A stretch of DNA of 45,151 nucleotides from Bacteroidota bacterium (GCA_018266795.1 JAFDZV010000013.1:206640-251790); one strand, 5' to 3'. Positions 1-8,774 are shown, counted from the first letter of the stretch. The notes: generated by a model not told the origin, from the sequence alone. Program-made: numbers and translations.

Positions 1-37
1 ATCGGGCCTCGAAAGGCATCGGGCGCGCGCAGCCACG

Positions 38-292
38 CTACTTCCATCGAAAGTGGACGAACAAGCGACCGAAGTTCTTGCTGTCCTTCTCGACACGATG
101 GTACAGAGCCTTGATCTCCTTCTGCTCGAGAAAGCGGATCACTCGCTTCTTCAACTGCCCGGAACCCTTTCCGGGAATGATTTCCACGAGCGGCGCGCGC
201 TTTGCCACCGCCTCCTGGATAATGTTGTGAAGCGCACGGTCTATATCCTGACCGCGGTTGAAGATGTCGTGAAGATCCAGTTTGAGCTTCAT
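38..292 (-). CDS. Small stand-alone Smr-domain protein
   Basis: An 84-residue protein that is almost entirely one Smr domain. The hallmark LDLH motif lies at residues 5-8 and the GKGSG turn in the second half, followed by the helix that closes the fold. In larger proteins (MutS2, SmrA/B) this domain is a nicking endonuclease or RNA/DNA-binding unit. Stand-alone Smr proteins act on nucleic acid, and some cleave mRNA on collided ribosomes. Which role applies here cannot be read. The frame stays open upstream, but the extra residues are Pro/Ser/Arg-rich and unlike the family. The ATG at 292, just before the domain, is the natural start. It lies downstream of nadA on the same strand with a 201-bp gap, so it may be read from the nadA transcript or its own promoter. 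Confidence 0.82.
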   Translation of the reverse strand: MKLKLDLHDIFNRGQDIDRALHNIIQEAVAKRAPLVEIIPGKGSGQLKKRVIRFLEQKEIKALYHRVEKDSKNFGRLFVHFRWK

Positions 293-493
293 GCCGGCGA
301 TGGCACAGGGTGCCGATGTCTCTGAAGACCATTCCGCCGCGCCGGTGTCGCACCGAGGCGGCGGGTTTAGAGTTTGCGTCGCGCTGCCTGAATTGCCGGC
401 ATCCGGCATCACCGGTCTGCCGGAGAGCGATTCCTTCCATGAGCCGGGGCGTGGCCCGGACCGGCTGTACGGCTTCAACGATTGTACGCCGCA

Positions 494-1504
494 CTACTTC
501 GTCATCTCGAGCATGCGGTTGAGCGAGCGCCGCGATCCCTCCATGACATCCGCCGGGATATCGATCTCCGGGGCACGGTTCCGCATGCAGAGATAGATCT
601 TTTCCAACGTGTTCAGCTTCATGTAGGGGCAGTTGTTGCAGTTGCAACTCTCCTCCTGCGGTGGCCCCGCTATGAACGTCTTCCCCGGAGAGAGCTTCTC
701 CATCTGATGAATGATGCCGGACTCCGTGGCAACGATGAACTCCGTAGCCGGTGACTCATGTGTGAACTTCAGCAGTGCGCTGGTGGAGCCGATATAATCC
801 GCACGATCGAGAAGCGATTCCTCGCACTCGGGATGCGCAATGAGAAGCGCATTCGGATATCGATGCCGCAGTTCCACGATCTTCCGCTCGCTGAAGGTTT
901 CGTGCACGATACACGTTCCCTGCCACAGCAGCATGTCGCGGCCGGTCTTCCTGGCAAGATAGCGCCCCAGGTTCCGGTCGGGCGCGAAGAGAATCTTCTG
1001 ATCGCTCGGGAGCTGATTGATGATCCGCTCCGCCGATGAAGAGGTGCAGATGATGTCGCTCAGCGCCTTGACCTCTGCGGAGCAATTGATATAGGTGATC
1101 GAAAGATGATCCGGATGCATTTCGCGAAACCGCTTGAACTCCGGCGCCGGGCAGCCCGAGGCCAGAGAGCAGCCGGCCGCCATGTCCGGTATCAGCACCT
1201 GCCGCTTCGGGTTCAGGATCTTCGCCGTCTCCGCCATGAAGTGAACGCCCGCGAACACGATCACCTCCGCACCGGTCTCCTGCGAACGGCGCGCAAGCTC
1301 CAACGAGTCGCCGATGTAATCCGCAATGTCCTGGATCTCGGAGTCCTGATAGTAATGTGCCAATAGCACGGCATTCATCTCGCGCTTCAGGCGCACGATC
1401 TCTTCAACCAGATCCAGCCGTGGATCGATATCCTCGAAGCCGACCCGCATTCCACCATGCCCGATGCGCTCCCGCTTCGGAGCCAGGATCTCGAATTCCG
1501 CCAT
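494..1504 (-). CDS. nadA: Quinolinate synthase NadA
   Basis: This enzyme condenses iminoaspartate with dihydroxyacetone phosphate to give quinolinate, the first pyridine of de novo NAD synthesis. The 336-residue length is normal. The signature HYYQ at residues 50-53 and the three expected [4Fe-4S] cysteines are visible: Cys112 (in [11 protein letters not shown]), Cys198 (in QGTCIVHE) and Cys292 (in CNCNNCPYM). The ATG at 1504 is preceded by a strong GAGGAGAG ribosome-binding site, which settles the start although the frame continues upstream. No nadB or nadC lies beside it, so the partner oxidase and the phosphoribosyltransferase must be encoded elsewhere. Confidence 0.97.
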   Translation of the reverse strand: MAEFEILAPKRERIGHGGMRVGFEDIDPRLDLVEEIVRLKREMNAVLLAHYYQDSEIQDIADYIGDSLELARRSQETGAEVIVFAGVHFMAETAKILNPKRQVLIPDMAAGCSLASGCPAPEFKRFREMHPDHLSITYINCSAEVKALSDIICTSSSAERIINQLPSDQKILFAPDRNLGRYLARKTGRDMLLWQGTCIVHETFSERKIVELRHRYPNALLIAHPECEESLLDRADYIGSTSALLKFTHESPATEFIVATESGIIHQMEKLSPGKTFIAGPPQEESCNCNNCPYMKLNTLEKIYLCMRNRAPEIDIPADVMEGSRRSLNRMLEMTK

Positions 1505-2042
1505 GAGACTGCCTCTCCTCTCTGTTGCATCCGCGCCGCCGCAGTAACAACCCGCGGCATCTGCGCGAAAAAAGATCAAGTATACTGGAAGTTCCTGCCG
1601 CGCGCAACGCGACATGTCATCTCCAACCTCGACGCGTCCGGGAAGTCTGCCGCCGTGCGCGCTCGCGGACGGCGCTCGCGGATGCGAGTACACATGCCGG
1701 AGTTCGAGGCTCCCGGAAGCCCGTTGCTTCCCGCCGGCGCGGCTGCATGAGGCGGCGTACGCGATGGAGAGCAGCGCGTTGCGGCACGGCTCGCCTGTAG
1801 TGACATAAATCCAACAACAACATGTAAGAGCACCGTGAGGGAATTATCGTCACACGATTGCATGCATGGGCCCGGCGGAATCCTGCTTCATGGACGTACG
1901 GCTCACGGACGAGGACTGGAGGCGCGAAGGATTACAGGAGCGATGGATGATAGGTGGGATGCTGATACTGAAACGTGGTCGAGATGGCATTCGATGAGAT
2001 CGCGGCAAACGATGCGGACAACGGCCTGGAAGAACAATCACC

Positions 2043-2336
2043 GGGCGGCAGGGGTGGCGCCCCGCCGCCCGTGATAGGACTATGCCCGTCAAGCCTCACT
2101 CACAAGGAGGTCCAGACCTGTGAGTAGAAAGTCGAACTCCGCGATGATTTTTATGAGAGGTCCAGAATCATAAAAGCGTCACGGCGACCCGGCAGACGTT
2201 GGTTTCCAACAGGAACTACATAATGCGTCGCTGGAAATGCTTAGTCGACACGAATATAAAGAGTTTGTAGCGTCGTGATCAACATCGTTTGAAAAAAATC
2301 CCATTCGGGCTTTTTTCCGCCGAATCGGGCGGTTTT
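2043..2336 (+). ncRNA. Candidate structured RNA (hairpin chain with identical loops)
   Basis: Five or six hairpins follow one another. A GC-rich stem lies at 2043-2054/2060-2070, 11 bp with one bulged A. The second is 2098-2107/2117-2125 (ACTCACA/TGTGAGT plus GG/CC). The third is 2149-2156/2168-2175 (TTTTATGA/TCATAAAA). The fourth is 2198-2202/2206-2210 (GTTGG/CCAAC). Two terminator-like hairpins lie at 2292-2336. The second and third present the same 10-mer GAGGTCCAGA (2107-2116 and 2157-2166), exactly 50 nt apart, although their stems are unrelated. It could be a free small RNA ending at the terminator, or the leader of the regulator that starts at 2421. I match it to no known RNA family. 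The strand is inferred from the T-runs on the right side. Confidence 0.4.
2292..2336 (+). terminator. Putative intrinsic terminator (two small hairpins)
   Basis: Two short hairpins each run into T residues: A-tract, CCC-ATTC-GGG, then TTTTTT (2292-2316), and CCGCC-GAATCG-GGCGG, then TTTT (2317-2336). They lie 85 nt before the start codon at 2421 and so would end a transcript from the gap, or attenuate one reading into the regulator gene. Confidence 0.5.
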
Positions 2337-2420
2337 GAACGCACATCCTTACGAGTTTCGTAAGTTCTGGAGCGACTTCACGACGCAACTCTCCGATTGC
2401 CTCCCAGTTCCAAGCACGTG

Positions 2421-3824
2421 ATGACCAACCTTGTGAACGGCATTCAGCCCTTGAAGATTCTTCTGATTGACGATGATCGCAGCTTCCTCGACACTGTCGC
2501 GGAACTGTTGCGGCGCTCCGGCTACAGCCCGATAACTGCCGAAGGCGGCGTACGCGGACTCGAAGTTCTCAGCAGCGAGGCGGCTCAGATCGGCCTCGTT
2601 CTGCTGGACATGCGCATGCCCGGCATGGATGGCGAGGAGGTGCTGGAACGGATCGTCCGCTATCACCCAACCATTCCGGTGATCATGCTCACCGGCGAGA
2701 ACGCCATCGATCTCGTTGTCCGCGCAATGAAGGGGGGAGCCACCAACTATATCTATAAGGGTTCCAGTCCGCACGAGTTGCTCACTGCTGTTGCGTCGGT
2801 GCATGAACGAAGCCGCCAGCAGCACCAGAACGTTGCAGGGATTCAGCAGTTCGGCGAACACGGCATCGTTGGCCGCAGCAGTACCGTACAGAGATTGATG
2901 GCCGATGCCGAGATGTGCGCGCGCTCGATGATCTCCGTGCTCGTCACCGGCGAAACCGGTGTGGGGAAGGATCTCCTGGCACGCGCCATCCACGCGATGA
3001 GCCCGCGACGCTCCAAGCCGTTCGTCGTGCTCGACGTTCCGAACATCCCGGCTACGATGTTCGAAAGCGAGCTCTTCGGGCATACGCGCGGTGCCTTCAC
3101 CGGCGCAACCGATGCGAAGACCGGTATGGTACAGGCGGCCGACGGCGGCACATTGTTCCTTGACGAGATCGGCGAATTCCCGATCGAGCTGCAGTCCAAA
3201 TTTCTTCGCGTGCTTGACAGCGGCTCCGTTCGGCGGCTCGGCTCGGTGACGCCGGAGAGTGTGGACGTTCGGATCATCTCCGCAACCAACCGCAATCTGC
3301 TGGAGGCCGTGCGCGCCCGCGTGTTCCGCGAGGATCTGCTCTATCGCCTGCGCGGCATCGAAATACACATCCCTCCGCTCCGCGAACGCAAGGAGGACAT
3401 CGAGCCGCTCTCGCATCACTTCCTGGAGAGCTTCAGCCAACGGAACAATCTTCCGCTGCGCCGCCTGAGCACATCGGCAGTGGACCTGCTGGAGCGGCAG
3501 CGCTGGAGCGGCAACATCCGCGAGTTGAGGAGGGCGATCGAGGCCGTGGCCGTGATGTCGAGGGGCGAGGTGATCGATCACTCGGACATCGCTCGCGTTC
3601 TGGAACGCGCTGACCCGCTGCGGCAGCCGGATGTCACCGTGGTACAGGATTACAACGACGTGCAGATGCTGGCCAAGCAGACGAAGAAGGATGAGCTGAT
3701 CAAGGTGCTGGACCGGAATGACTGGAATATCACGCGCGCGGCGGCGGAACTGGACATCGATCGCTCCACGCTTTCGAAGCAGATGAAGAACCTCGGCATC
3801 AACAAGCCGAAGCTTCGTCTGTAG
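2421..3824 (+). CDS. Sigma-54-type (NtrC family) response regulator
   Basis: A 467-residue activator with the full NtrC layout. The receiver domain (residues 11-125) carries Asp18/Asp19 and phosphoacceptor Asp63 (in LLDMRMPG). The AAA+ domain (148-380) has Walker A GETGVGKD (177-184), the sigma-54-contacting GAFTGA loop (224-229) and Walker B TLFLDEIGE. A Fis-type helix-turn-helix occupies about 430-462. It should bind upstream elements and drive ATP-dependent opening of RpoN promoters after phosphorylation. The ATG at 2421 is preferred over a TTG at 2397, because the receiver begins a few residues later. No histidine kinase is adjacent, so it is an orphan regulator. Its 5' region is unusually structured (2043-2336). 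Target promoters are not identifiable here. Confidence 0.95.
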   Translation: MTNLVNGIQPLKILLIDDDRSFLDTVAELLRRSGYSPITAEGGVRGLEVLSSEAAQIGLVLLDMRMPGMDGEEVLERIVRYHPTIPVIMLTGENAIDLVVRAMKGGATNYIYKGSSPHELLTAVASVHERSRQQHQNVAGIQQFGEHGIVGRSSTVQRLMADAEMCARSMISVLVTGETGVGKDLLARAIHAMSPRRSKPFVVLDVPNIPATMFESELFGHTRGAFTGATDAKTGMVQAADGGTLFLDEIGEFPIELQSKFLRVLDSGSVRRLGSVTPESVDVRIISATNRNLLEAVRARVFREDLLYRLRGIEIHIPPLRERKEDIEPLSHHFLESFSQRNNLPLRRLSTSAVDLLERQRWSGNIRELRRAIEAVAVMSRGEVIDHSDIARVLERADPLRQPDVTVVQDYNDVQMLAKQTKKDELIKVLDRNDWNITRAAAELDIDRSTLSKQMKNLGINKPKLRL

Positions 3825-4024
3825 CGCCCGGGCGTTGGCCCGGCTCTGCGGATTGCAGCGGCAATGTTCATCGCGACGCACGGGGAGGTCCCCTCAACAC
3901 CGGGCAATGCTGCAGCGCCGATGGCCGCGTAACCTCTAGCGGTTATGCAGCATCGAACTCGAGGGACCGCCTCGCCCGCCGGCAGATACCGCGCGGCTCC
4001 TGCGCCTGCGATCTCCCCGAACAC

Positions 4025-4294
4025 TCAGCGGTTGCGCCGAAGGATGCCAACCATCCGCAGCACGATGATCAACAGCACGGCCCCTCCCACTCCCACCAGA
4101 AACCGCGTCAGGTTGAACCCGGTCTCGTCCACGTGGATTCCCAGGTGGCCGGCCAGCCAGCCGCCCAGCGCCGCCCCGATGATGCCGATGAGGATGTTCC
4201 ACAGACATCCCATCTGATCGCTCGTCTTCGCGATGATGCTGGCCACCCACCCGATGATTGCGCCGGCAATGATTGTTCCGATAAACGTTGTCAT
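4025..4294 (-). CDS. GlsB/YeaQ/YmgE family membrane protein
   Basis: An 89-residue, very hydrophobic protein with three predicted membrane segments (about residues 3-21, 31-50 and 63-82) and glycine-rich turns (GAIIGWVASII, GIIGAALGGWLAG) typical of the transglycosylase-associated GlsB/YeaQ/YmgE family. It ends in a basic RRNR tail. These small inner-membrane proteins often appear under general stress, but their biochemical role is unknown. The start is taken at ATG 4294 because the hydrophobic core begins there. The frame runs on upstream to about 4597, but that part is Cys/Arg-rich and lacks family character. It is a single gene between the upstream response regulator and the divergent glycosyltransferase. 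Confidence 0.85.
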   Translation of the reverse strand: MTTFIGTIIAGAIIGWVASIIAKTSDQMGCLWNILIGIIGAALGGWLAGHLGIHVDETGFNLTRFLVGVGGAVLLIIVLRMVGILRRNR

Positions 4295-4623
4295 ACGATT
4301 CAGGCTCCGAAGGATCAACTGTTCGCAGTATGCGGGACGTGCCTTCCCGCACACCCGGCACGCGGCCTCTCGTAGTGCGATAGGTTGCCGATGGCCACGA
4401 GCGCACGCCCGCTCATGCGCGGCACAGATAAGATAATTGATCGTCTCTACGTACGCCCAATCGATATCTTCCGCGCTGCAAATCATGACGCAGGTCGCCG
4501 GCCTCGAATCGCAGCCGAACCTGGTCCCCGTGCAGATCGCAATTGCGTCACGGCACAGGCCGGCGGTACGCTCAACGCGCCGGTAAGTTTCCGGCATTCA
4601 GACCACGGTGTAGTTTTGTCCCG
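4295..4623. other. Intergenic gap, divergent promoter region
   Basis: This 329-bp region separates two divergently transcribed genes. I see no convincing gene, RNA or repeat in it; the promoters of both neighbours are expected here. Confidence 0.5.
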
Positions 4624-5757
4624 ATGAAGATTCTCGTCATCAACTGGCAGGATTGGAAGAATCCGCTCTCCGGCGGCGCCGAAACCCATCTGCGCGAGAC
4701 GTTCACGCGCGTGGCCGCCATGGGCCACTCCGTCACGCTCTTTTGCAGCAGCTTCGAGGGAGCACCTGCGGAGGAGACCGTGGACGGGATTCACATCGTA
4801 CGCCGCGGCGGCCGCAATACGTTCAACTTCGTCGTCCCCTTCTACTACCTCACCCGGTTTCGCAGGGAGAACTACGATGTGGTGGTGGATGATCTGAACA
4901 AGATCCCGTTCTATACGCCGCTGTACGTGCGCCGGCCACTGGTTGGGCTCAGCCATCACTTCTTCGGAACCTCCATCTTTCTGGAAGCCGGCCCGATACG
5001 TGGCGGATATGTCTACCTCTCGGAGAAGCTGGTGGATTTCATCTACAGGCGCACGCCGTTTCTCGTGGTGTCGCAGTCCACACTGGACGAGTTCGTTGCC
5101 CGCGGTTTCGATCCGCACCGATTCACGCTCGCGATGAATTCCATCGATCACGACCGGCTTCAGCCAACCGGCGTTCCCAAGAGCGCACATCCCACCATCG
5201 GCTACTTCGGCCGGCTGAAGAAATACAAGAGCGTGGACCATATCGTGCGTGCGTTCGCGGCCGTGCGCGCGAAGATCCCGGAGGCAGAGCTGGTGATCAT
5301 CGGACGCGGCGACTTCCGGCCGGCGCTGGAGGCACTGGCGCGCGAACTGGGCGTGGAGGACGCAACGCGCTTCACCGGATTCGTGAGTGAGGAGGAGAAA
5401 TTGCGCCTGCTGCAGGAGCTCTGGGTGGTGGTGAATCCCTCGATGAAGGAAGGCTGGGGGATCGTGAACGTGGAAGCCAATGCATGCGGCACTCCGGCCA
5501 TTGCCGCGGACAGCCCCGGCCTGCGCGACTCCGTTCAGCATGGAGTCACCGGCATGCTCTATCCGTACGGCAATATCCAGACACTCACCGAACAGCTTCT
5601 GACGGTGTTGAGCGATTCGGAACTGCGCGAACGCCTGCGGCGCAACGCACGTGCGTTCGCCAGCTCGCTCTCGTGGGATGATACCGCAGCGGCCACGGTG
5701 AGGGCGCTGGAGCAGGCAATCGAGGAACGCAGGAACAACCGCCAACAGCAACACTGA
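4624..5757 (+). CDS. GT4-family glycosyltransferase
   Basis: A 377-residue GT-B fold retaining glycosyltransferase. The N-terminal acceptor domain has the GGAET motif (residues 18-22), and the C-terminal nucleotide-sugar domain has IGYFGRLKKYKS followed by the EGWGIVNVEA segment, the E-x7-E signature of family GT4. Such enzymes act on the cytoplasmic side of the membrane in exopolysaccharide, lipopolysaccharide or glycolipid assembly. Donor and acceptor cannot be told from sequence. The ATG at 4624 starts directly at the first beta strand (MKILVINW); upstream in-frame sequence is unlike the family. Its stop codon overlaps the start of the sirtuin gene by one base (TGATG), so the two are probably translated from one mRNA. 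No other polysaccharide genes are nearby. Confidence 0.93.
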   Translation: MKILVINWQDWKNPLSGGAETHLRETFTRVAAMGHSVTLFCSSFEGAPAEETVDGIHIVRRGGRNTFNFVVPFYYLTRFRRENYDVVVDDLNKIPFYTPLYVRRPLVGLSHHFFGTSIFLEAGPIRGGYVYLSEKLVDFIYRRTPFLVVSQSTLDEFVARGFDPHRFTLAMNSIDHDRLQPTGVPKSAHPTIGYFGRLKKYKSVDHIVRAFAAVRAKIPEAELVIIGRGDFRPALEALARELGVEDATRFTGFVSEEEKLRLLQELWVVVNPSMKEGWGIVNVEANACGTPAIAADSPGLRDSVQHGVTGMLYPYGNIQTLTEQLLTVLSDSELRERLRRNARAFASSLSWDDTAAATVRALEQAIEERRNNRQQQH

Positions 5758-6518
5758 TGAGCCCGTCGCAGGAATTGATCGATCGCCTTGCCTCCGCGCG
5801 ACGCGTGGCCGCCTTCACCGGAGCCGGGATCTCCGCAGAGAGCGGCGTTGCCACGTTCCGTGCACAGGACGGACTGTGGACCAGGTTCAAGCCGGAGGAA
5901 CTCGCCAACGTCGACGCGTTTCTCGCCAACCCGCAGATGGTGTGGGAGTGGTATCAGGCACGAAGAGCGGTGATTCTGGAAGCAGAGCCGAACGCCGGGC
6001 ACAGGGCGTTGGTTGAGCTGGAGCGGCTGATCCCGTCGGTAAGCGTGATCACGCAGAACATCGACGGACTTCACACGGCAGCGGGATCGAGCGAGGTGAT
6101 CGAGCTGCATGGGAACATCCGCAGGAACTACTGCCAGCAATGCAGACGCCGCTACGATGACGAGGCGCTGCTCCACCTGAAGGCCGTGCAGGCATGCGAA
6201 TGTGGCGGGAAGATCCGGCCGGACGTTGTCTGGTTCGGTGAGAACCTTCCGGCCGGAGCATTCGAACGCGCGGAGCATCGGGCGGAGGCTGCTGACGTAT
6301 TCTTCTCGATCGGCACATCCGCCGTGGTCTATCCGGCCGCCGGGCTTCCCGTGCTCGCGGTGCAGGCGGGAGCCTACCTCGTGGAGATCAATCCGGAAGC
6401 AACGCCGTTGACGCGGTATGCGAACGAGTCCATTCGCTCAACCAGCGGCGCAGCGCTCGCCGAGGTCGTGCTGCAACTGTGCAACCGCCTAGCAGCAGGA
6501 GGCCGCTCCGGCAACTGA
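5757..6518 (+). CDS. cobB: NAD-dependent protein deacylase, sirtuin (CobB-like)
   Basis: A 253-residue sirtuin. The Rossmann signature GAGISAESGVATFR is at residues 22-35, the catalytic TQNIDGLH/ELHGN region has His118 as the base, and a zinc site is formed by Cys126, Cys129, Cys146 and Cys148. It removes acyl groups from lysine using NAD, giving nicotinamide and O-acyl-ADP-ribose. The segment WYQAR has Tyr66 and Arg69 in the YxxR arrangement seen in E. coli CobB and SIRT5, which binds acidic acyl groups; desuccinylase/demalonylase activity is therefore likely alongside deacetylation. The ATG overlaps the stop of the preceding glycosyltransferase by one base, suggesting translational coupling. 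Confidence 0.95.
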   Translation: MSPSQELIDRLASARRVAAFTGAGISAESGVATFRAQDGLWTRFKPEELANVDAFLANPQMVWEWYQARRAVILEAEPNAGHRALVELERLIPSVSVITQNIDGLHTAAGSSEVIELHGNIRRNYCQQCRRRYDDEALLHLKAVQACECGGKIRPDVVWFGENLPAGAFERAEHRAEAADVFFSIGTSAVVYPAAGLPVLAVQAGAYLVEINPEATPLTRYANESIRSTSGAALAEVVLQLCNRLAAGGRSGN

Positions 6519-6558
6519 ACATCCCGTGCCACATGCCGCGGGCCTGTACACGGCCGCT

Positions 6559-7686
6559 TCACGCTCCCCGCTTTCCTCCACCATCCTTCGCGCCCTTCAC
6601 CGGGCCGCCCTTCACCGGGCCACCTTTCACCGGGCCGCCTTTCTTCCGATTGGATGCCCCGCTCTTCGCCTTGCCGGCATGCGTGGCCAGCGTGCGCCGG
6701 CCCGGCTTGGCCCCGGCTGGCGGTGCAGGCACGCTTCCGCTTACATCGCTCCTCTGCGCCATTGCATTCAGGCGGGGATACGATGGAAGCATCTCGGCAA
6801 ATGCACAGTTGAGCAGCTTGTAGATCAGACGCGCCGCCAGCAGATCCGGATGCGTAACGCCTGCCACCGGAGCCAGCTCAACCACATCGAAGCCGATGAT
6901 GCGCCGCCCGGAACGGATCAGGGTGCGAATGAGATCGAGCGTCTCGGAATAGAGAAACCCATCCGGCTCCGGCGTTCCGGTACTCGGCATGATTGCCGGA
7001 TCGAAGTAGTCCACGTCGAACGTGATATAGACCTCCTCCCCCAGCGTATCCACCACGCTCCGCTGCCAATAGTCACCATGTACGCCGCGACGAATCGCGT
7101 TCGCATAGAAAGTCTTCACGCCCCGGTCCCGGATGAATTCCGCCTCCTCGCGGCACTGCGCGCGGATGCCCACCTGCGTGATGCGTGCCGGATCAAGCGT
7201 CTCGGCTACACGGGCAGCGAAGCTGGCGTGCGAGTACTTCGAGCCCTCGTAGGAGTCCCGCAGGTCGGAATGGGCATCGAAGTGCAGAACGCTCATTGCC
7301 GGGTACCTGGCGAGGTGCGCGAGTATCGGCGCGGTGGCGATGGTATGCTCGCCGCCAAGCGTCACAACGAACTTTCCCATGTCAATCAGGCGTCCCACCG
7401 CCTCCTGAATCATCGCGAGCGCCTTGCCGTCCGTCCGCTTGCCGAAGTCGATCGGTTCCAGCGTGGCAATCCCCTTCTCGAAGCAGAGCTCGCGGTCGAA
7501 CTCGTCGTCGTAGAACTCCACGAAAGCGGACGCCGCCAGTATTCCGGCCGGCCCCTTCGCGGTGCCGCCGCCATAGGAGACGGTATGCTCGTACGGAGCG
7601 GAGACGATGGCGATCGCAGCATCCTCCAATCGCGAATGCTCCCTGCCGATTGCAAGGAAGTTCTTCTTCGGGCCGAGTGTCTTCAT
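6559..7686 (-). CDS. speB: Agmatinase/arginase-family ureohydrolase with repetitive basic tail
   Basis: The first 305 residues or so form a complete ureohydrolase domain. All six manganese ligands are visible: His114 (GGEHT), Asp137, His139 and Asp141 (FDAHSD), and Asp224 and Asp226 (FDVDYFDP). Family members hydrolyse agmatine to putrescine and urea, or related guanidino compounds; agmatinase is most likely by overall resemblance but the substrate is inferred. Residues 310-375 are an added low-complexity tail rich in Lys/Gly/Pro/Ala with three GGPVK repeats, absent from ordinary SpeB. The ATG at 7686 has an AGGTGAT ribosome-binding site. The gene converges with the sirtuin gene and diverges from the Spy-like gene. 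Confidence 0.9.
   Translation of the reverse strand: MKTLGPKKNFLAIGREHSRLEDAAIAIVSAPYEHTVSYGGGTAKGPAGILAASAFVEFYDDEFDRELCFEKGIATLEPIDFGKRTDGKALAMIQEAVGRLIDMGKFVVTLGGEHTIATAPILAHLARYPAMSVLHFDAHSDLRDSYEGSKYSHASFAARVAETLDPARITQVGIRAQCREEAEFIRDRGVKTFYANAIRRGVHGDYWQRSVVDTLGEEVYITFDVDYFDPAIMPSTGTPEPDGFLYSETLDLIRTLIRSGRRIIGFDVVELAPVAGVTHPDLLAARLIYKLLNCAFAEMLPSYPRLNAMAQRSDVSGSVPAPPAGAKPGRRTLATHAGKAKSGASNRKKGGPVKGGPVKGGPVKGAKDGGGKRGA
6593..6637 (-). repeat. Three 15-bp tandem repeats inside ureohydrolase tail
   Basis: Three direct copies of a 15-bp unit (CCCTTCACCGGGCCG and variants, 6593-6607, 6608-6622, 6623-6637) encode the repeated GGPVK peptide near the C-terminus. The unit length is a multiple of three, so copy-number change would keep the frame. 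Confidence 0.9.
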
Positions 7687-7880
7687 ATCACCTGGTTGGA
7701 GTTTGAGGGATGCACCCTGTTTCCGGTGCTGAGCGAACCTGCGAAAAAAATTTCATCCGGGATTAATCTCTTGCGCCCCTTCCCCTGTCACAAGCCCGAA
7801 ACAAACAACGCGCCCCACGGATGCTGGCGCATAACCCGGCACACCGAACGCGAAATCCAAAATACTGGAGCAAGACGAAC

Positions 7881-8345
7881 ATGATGAAGAAGTATGGAGC
7901 CCACGCACTTGTCGTTGCCGGCCTGTTGCTCGCCGGCGTCACTGCGAGCATGGCACAGACCGGTGTTGCCTCTAGAATCCGGCGCATACCGGACGATCAG
8001 ATATCCAAGCAGCCGGTGGCGGCAAGCACCGTTATCCTGGCCAGCAGCATGAACCTCACCTCCGCACAGCGCCAGAGCATCGAGGCCATGGACAAGGAAG
8101 TGGCTTCGCTGCAGGCCGAGCGCACCCGCCTTTGGGCCGAATACCGCGCAACGATGGCACGCCCGGACATCAATGCAACCATCGCCACGCACGAGGCCGT
8201 TCCGCGCATCCGCCAGATCGCGGAGATCAACAGCAAGCTTGCGCCGATCGTCGATCGCCAGAACGAACAGCTTGCTTCGATCCTCTCCGCCAGCCAGCGC
8301 GCCGAGGTGGACCGCATGGTCAGCACCGCAAAGGCGGCTCTGTAG
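7881..8345 (+). CDS. Spy/CpxP-like periplasmic protein
   Basis: A 154-residue exported protein. A signal peptide (residues 1-25, ending in ASMA) is followed by an all-helical mature part with two LTxxQ-like motifs, NLTSAQ and ILSASQ. These are the signature of the Spy/CpxP/CnrX group of periplasmic chaperones and metal- or stress-sensing proteins. The helix between them is rich in Glu, Arg and Gln. The ATG at 7881 is chosen because the signal peptide begins there and a GGAG lies 11 bases upstream. It is monocistronic: a strong terminator follows at 8422. Function is inferred from the motif and architecture only. Confidence 0.75.
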   Translation: MMKKYGAHALVVAGLLLAGVTASMAQTGVASRIRRIPDDQISKQPVAASTVILASSMNLTSAQRQSIEAMDKEVASLQAERTRLWAEYRATMARPDINATIATHEAVPRIRQIAEINSKLAPIVDRQNEQLASILSASQRAEVDRMVSTAKAAL

Positions 8346-8421
8346 GGACTACGCGTCTGCATGAGGATCACGCCCGTGCATCGGCAACGCCGGCAGGAAG
8401 TGACAGCATTGCATGAACGTC

Positions 8422-8460
8422 GAAGCCGCGACCGTCTTCCGGTCGCGGCTTCCTTATTTG
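8422..8460 (+). terminator. Intrinsic terminator after Spy-like gene
   Basis: A perfect 12-bp stem (GAAGCCGCGACC at 8422-8433 with GGTCGCGGCTTC at 8441-8452), a seven-base loop and a T-rich tail (CTTATTTG). Confidence 0.88.
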
Positions 8461-8774
8461 TGTGTTCTGCCCCAGCCGGTCCGGCCGAACCAGTTGGGGA
8501 TTGCTCCTTGATACGTGCTGAAGTTTGTTGCGCATATTGTCATCTCGAGCATGCAGGACGAAGAGTTTCTAGCACATCCGGGTGCGGTCTTCTTCCGCTC
8601 GATGTATTCTTGCAACGGACCAAGAACTACAGCGAGCCGCAGGCGAGCGTACAAAGAACCAGGCTCATGGTATCCAACAGCCGTTGATGACGTCCGGGAC
8701 CGTTCTGTCAGGAATCCTTAGATTTGCACTTCTCAGCAACGCCCGTCCCTCTCATTCAACGAGCAAGCCAGCAT
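8461..8774. other. Intergenic gap upstream of fbaB
   Basis: These 314 bases hold no convincing gene or structured element. The fbaB promoter and 5' untranslated region should lie here. Confidence 0.5.

Larger units (their letters stand above)
1505..2420. other. Long intergenic region with hairpin chain
   Basis: This 916-bp gap between nadA and the sigma-54-type regulator has no open frame with convincing protein character. The left part (1505-2040) holds the nadA promoter region and nothing else I recognise. The right part (2043-2336) is densely structured and is listed separately as a candidate RNA. Confidence 0.6.

Noticed and set aside
1590-1648. Possible third copy of the 66-bp element (AGTTCCTGCC ... 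GGGAAGTCT)
   Set aside because: The left end matches but the right end GGAAGT cannot pair with AGTTCC, the length is about 59 rather than 66 bases, and the interior does not align.
2098-2175. CsrA/RsmA-titrating RNA as the explanation of the repeated loops
   Set aside because: The shared loop AGGTCCAGA lacks the GGA core needed for CsrA binding; the only GGA lies in the arm of one stem.
2349-3881. Long open frame antisense to the sigma-54-type regulator (also similar antisense frames over 11328-13223 and 37385-39121)
   Set aside because: High third-position GC keeps the antisense frames free of stops; their translations are His/Arg-rich without family motifs, while the opposite strands encode clear proteins.
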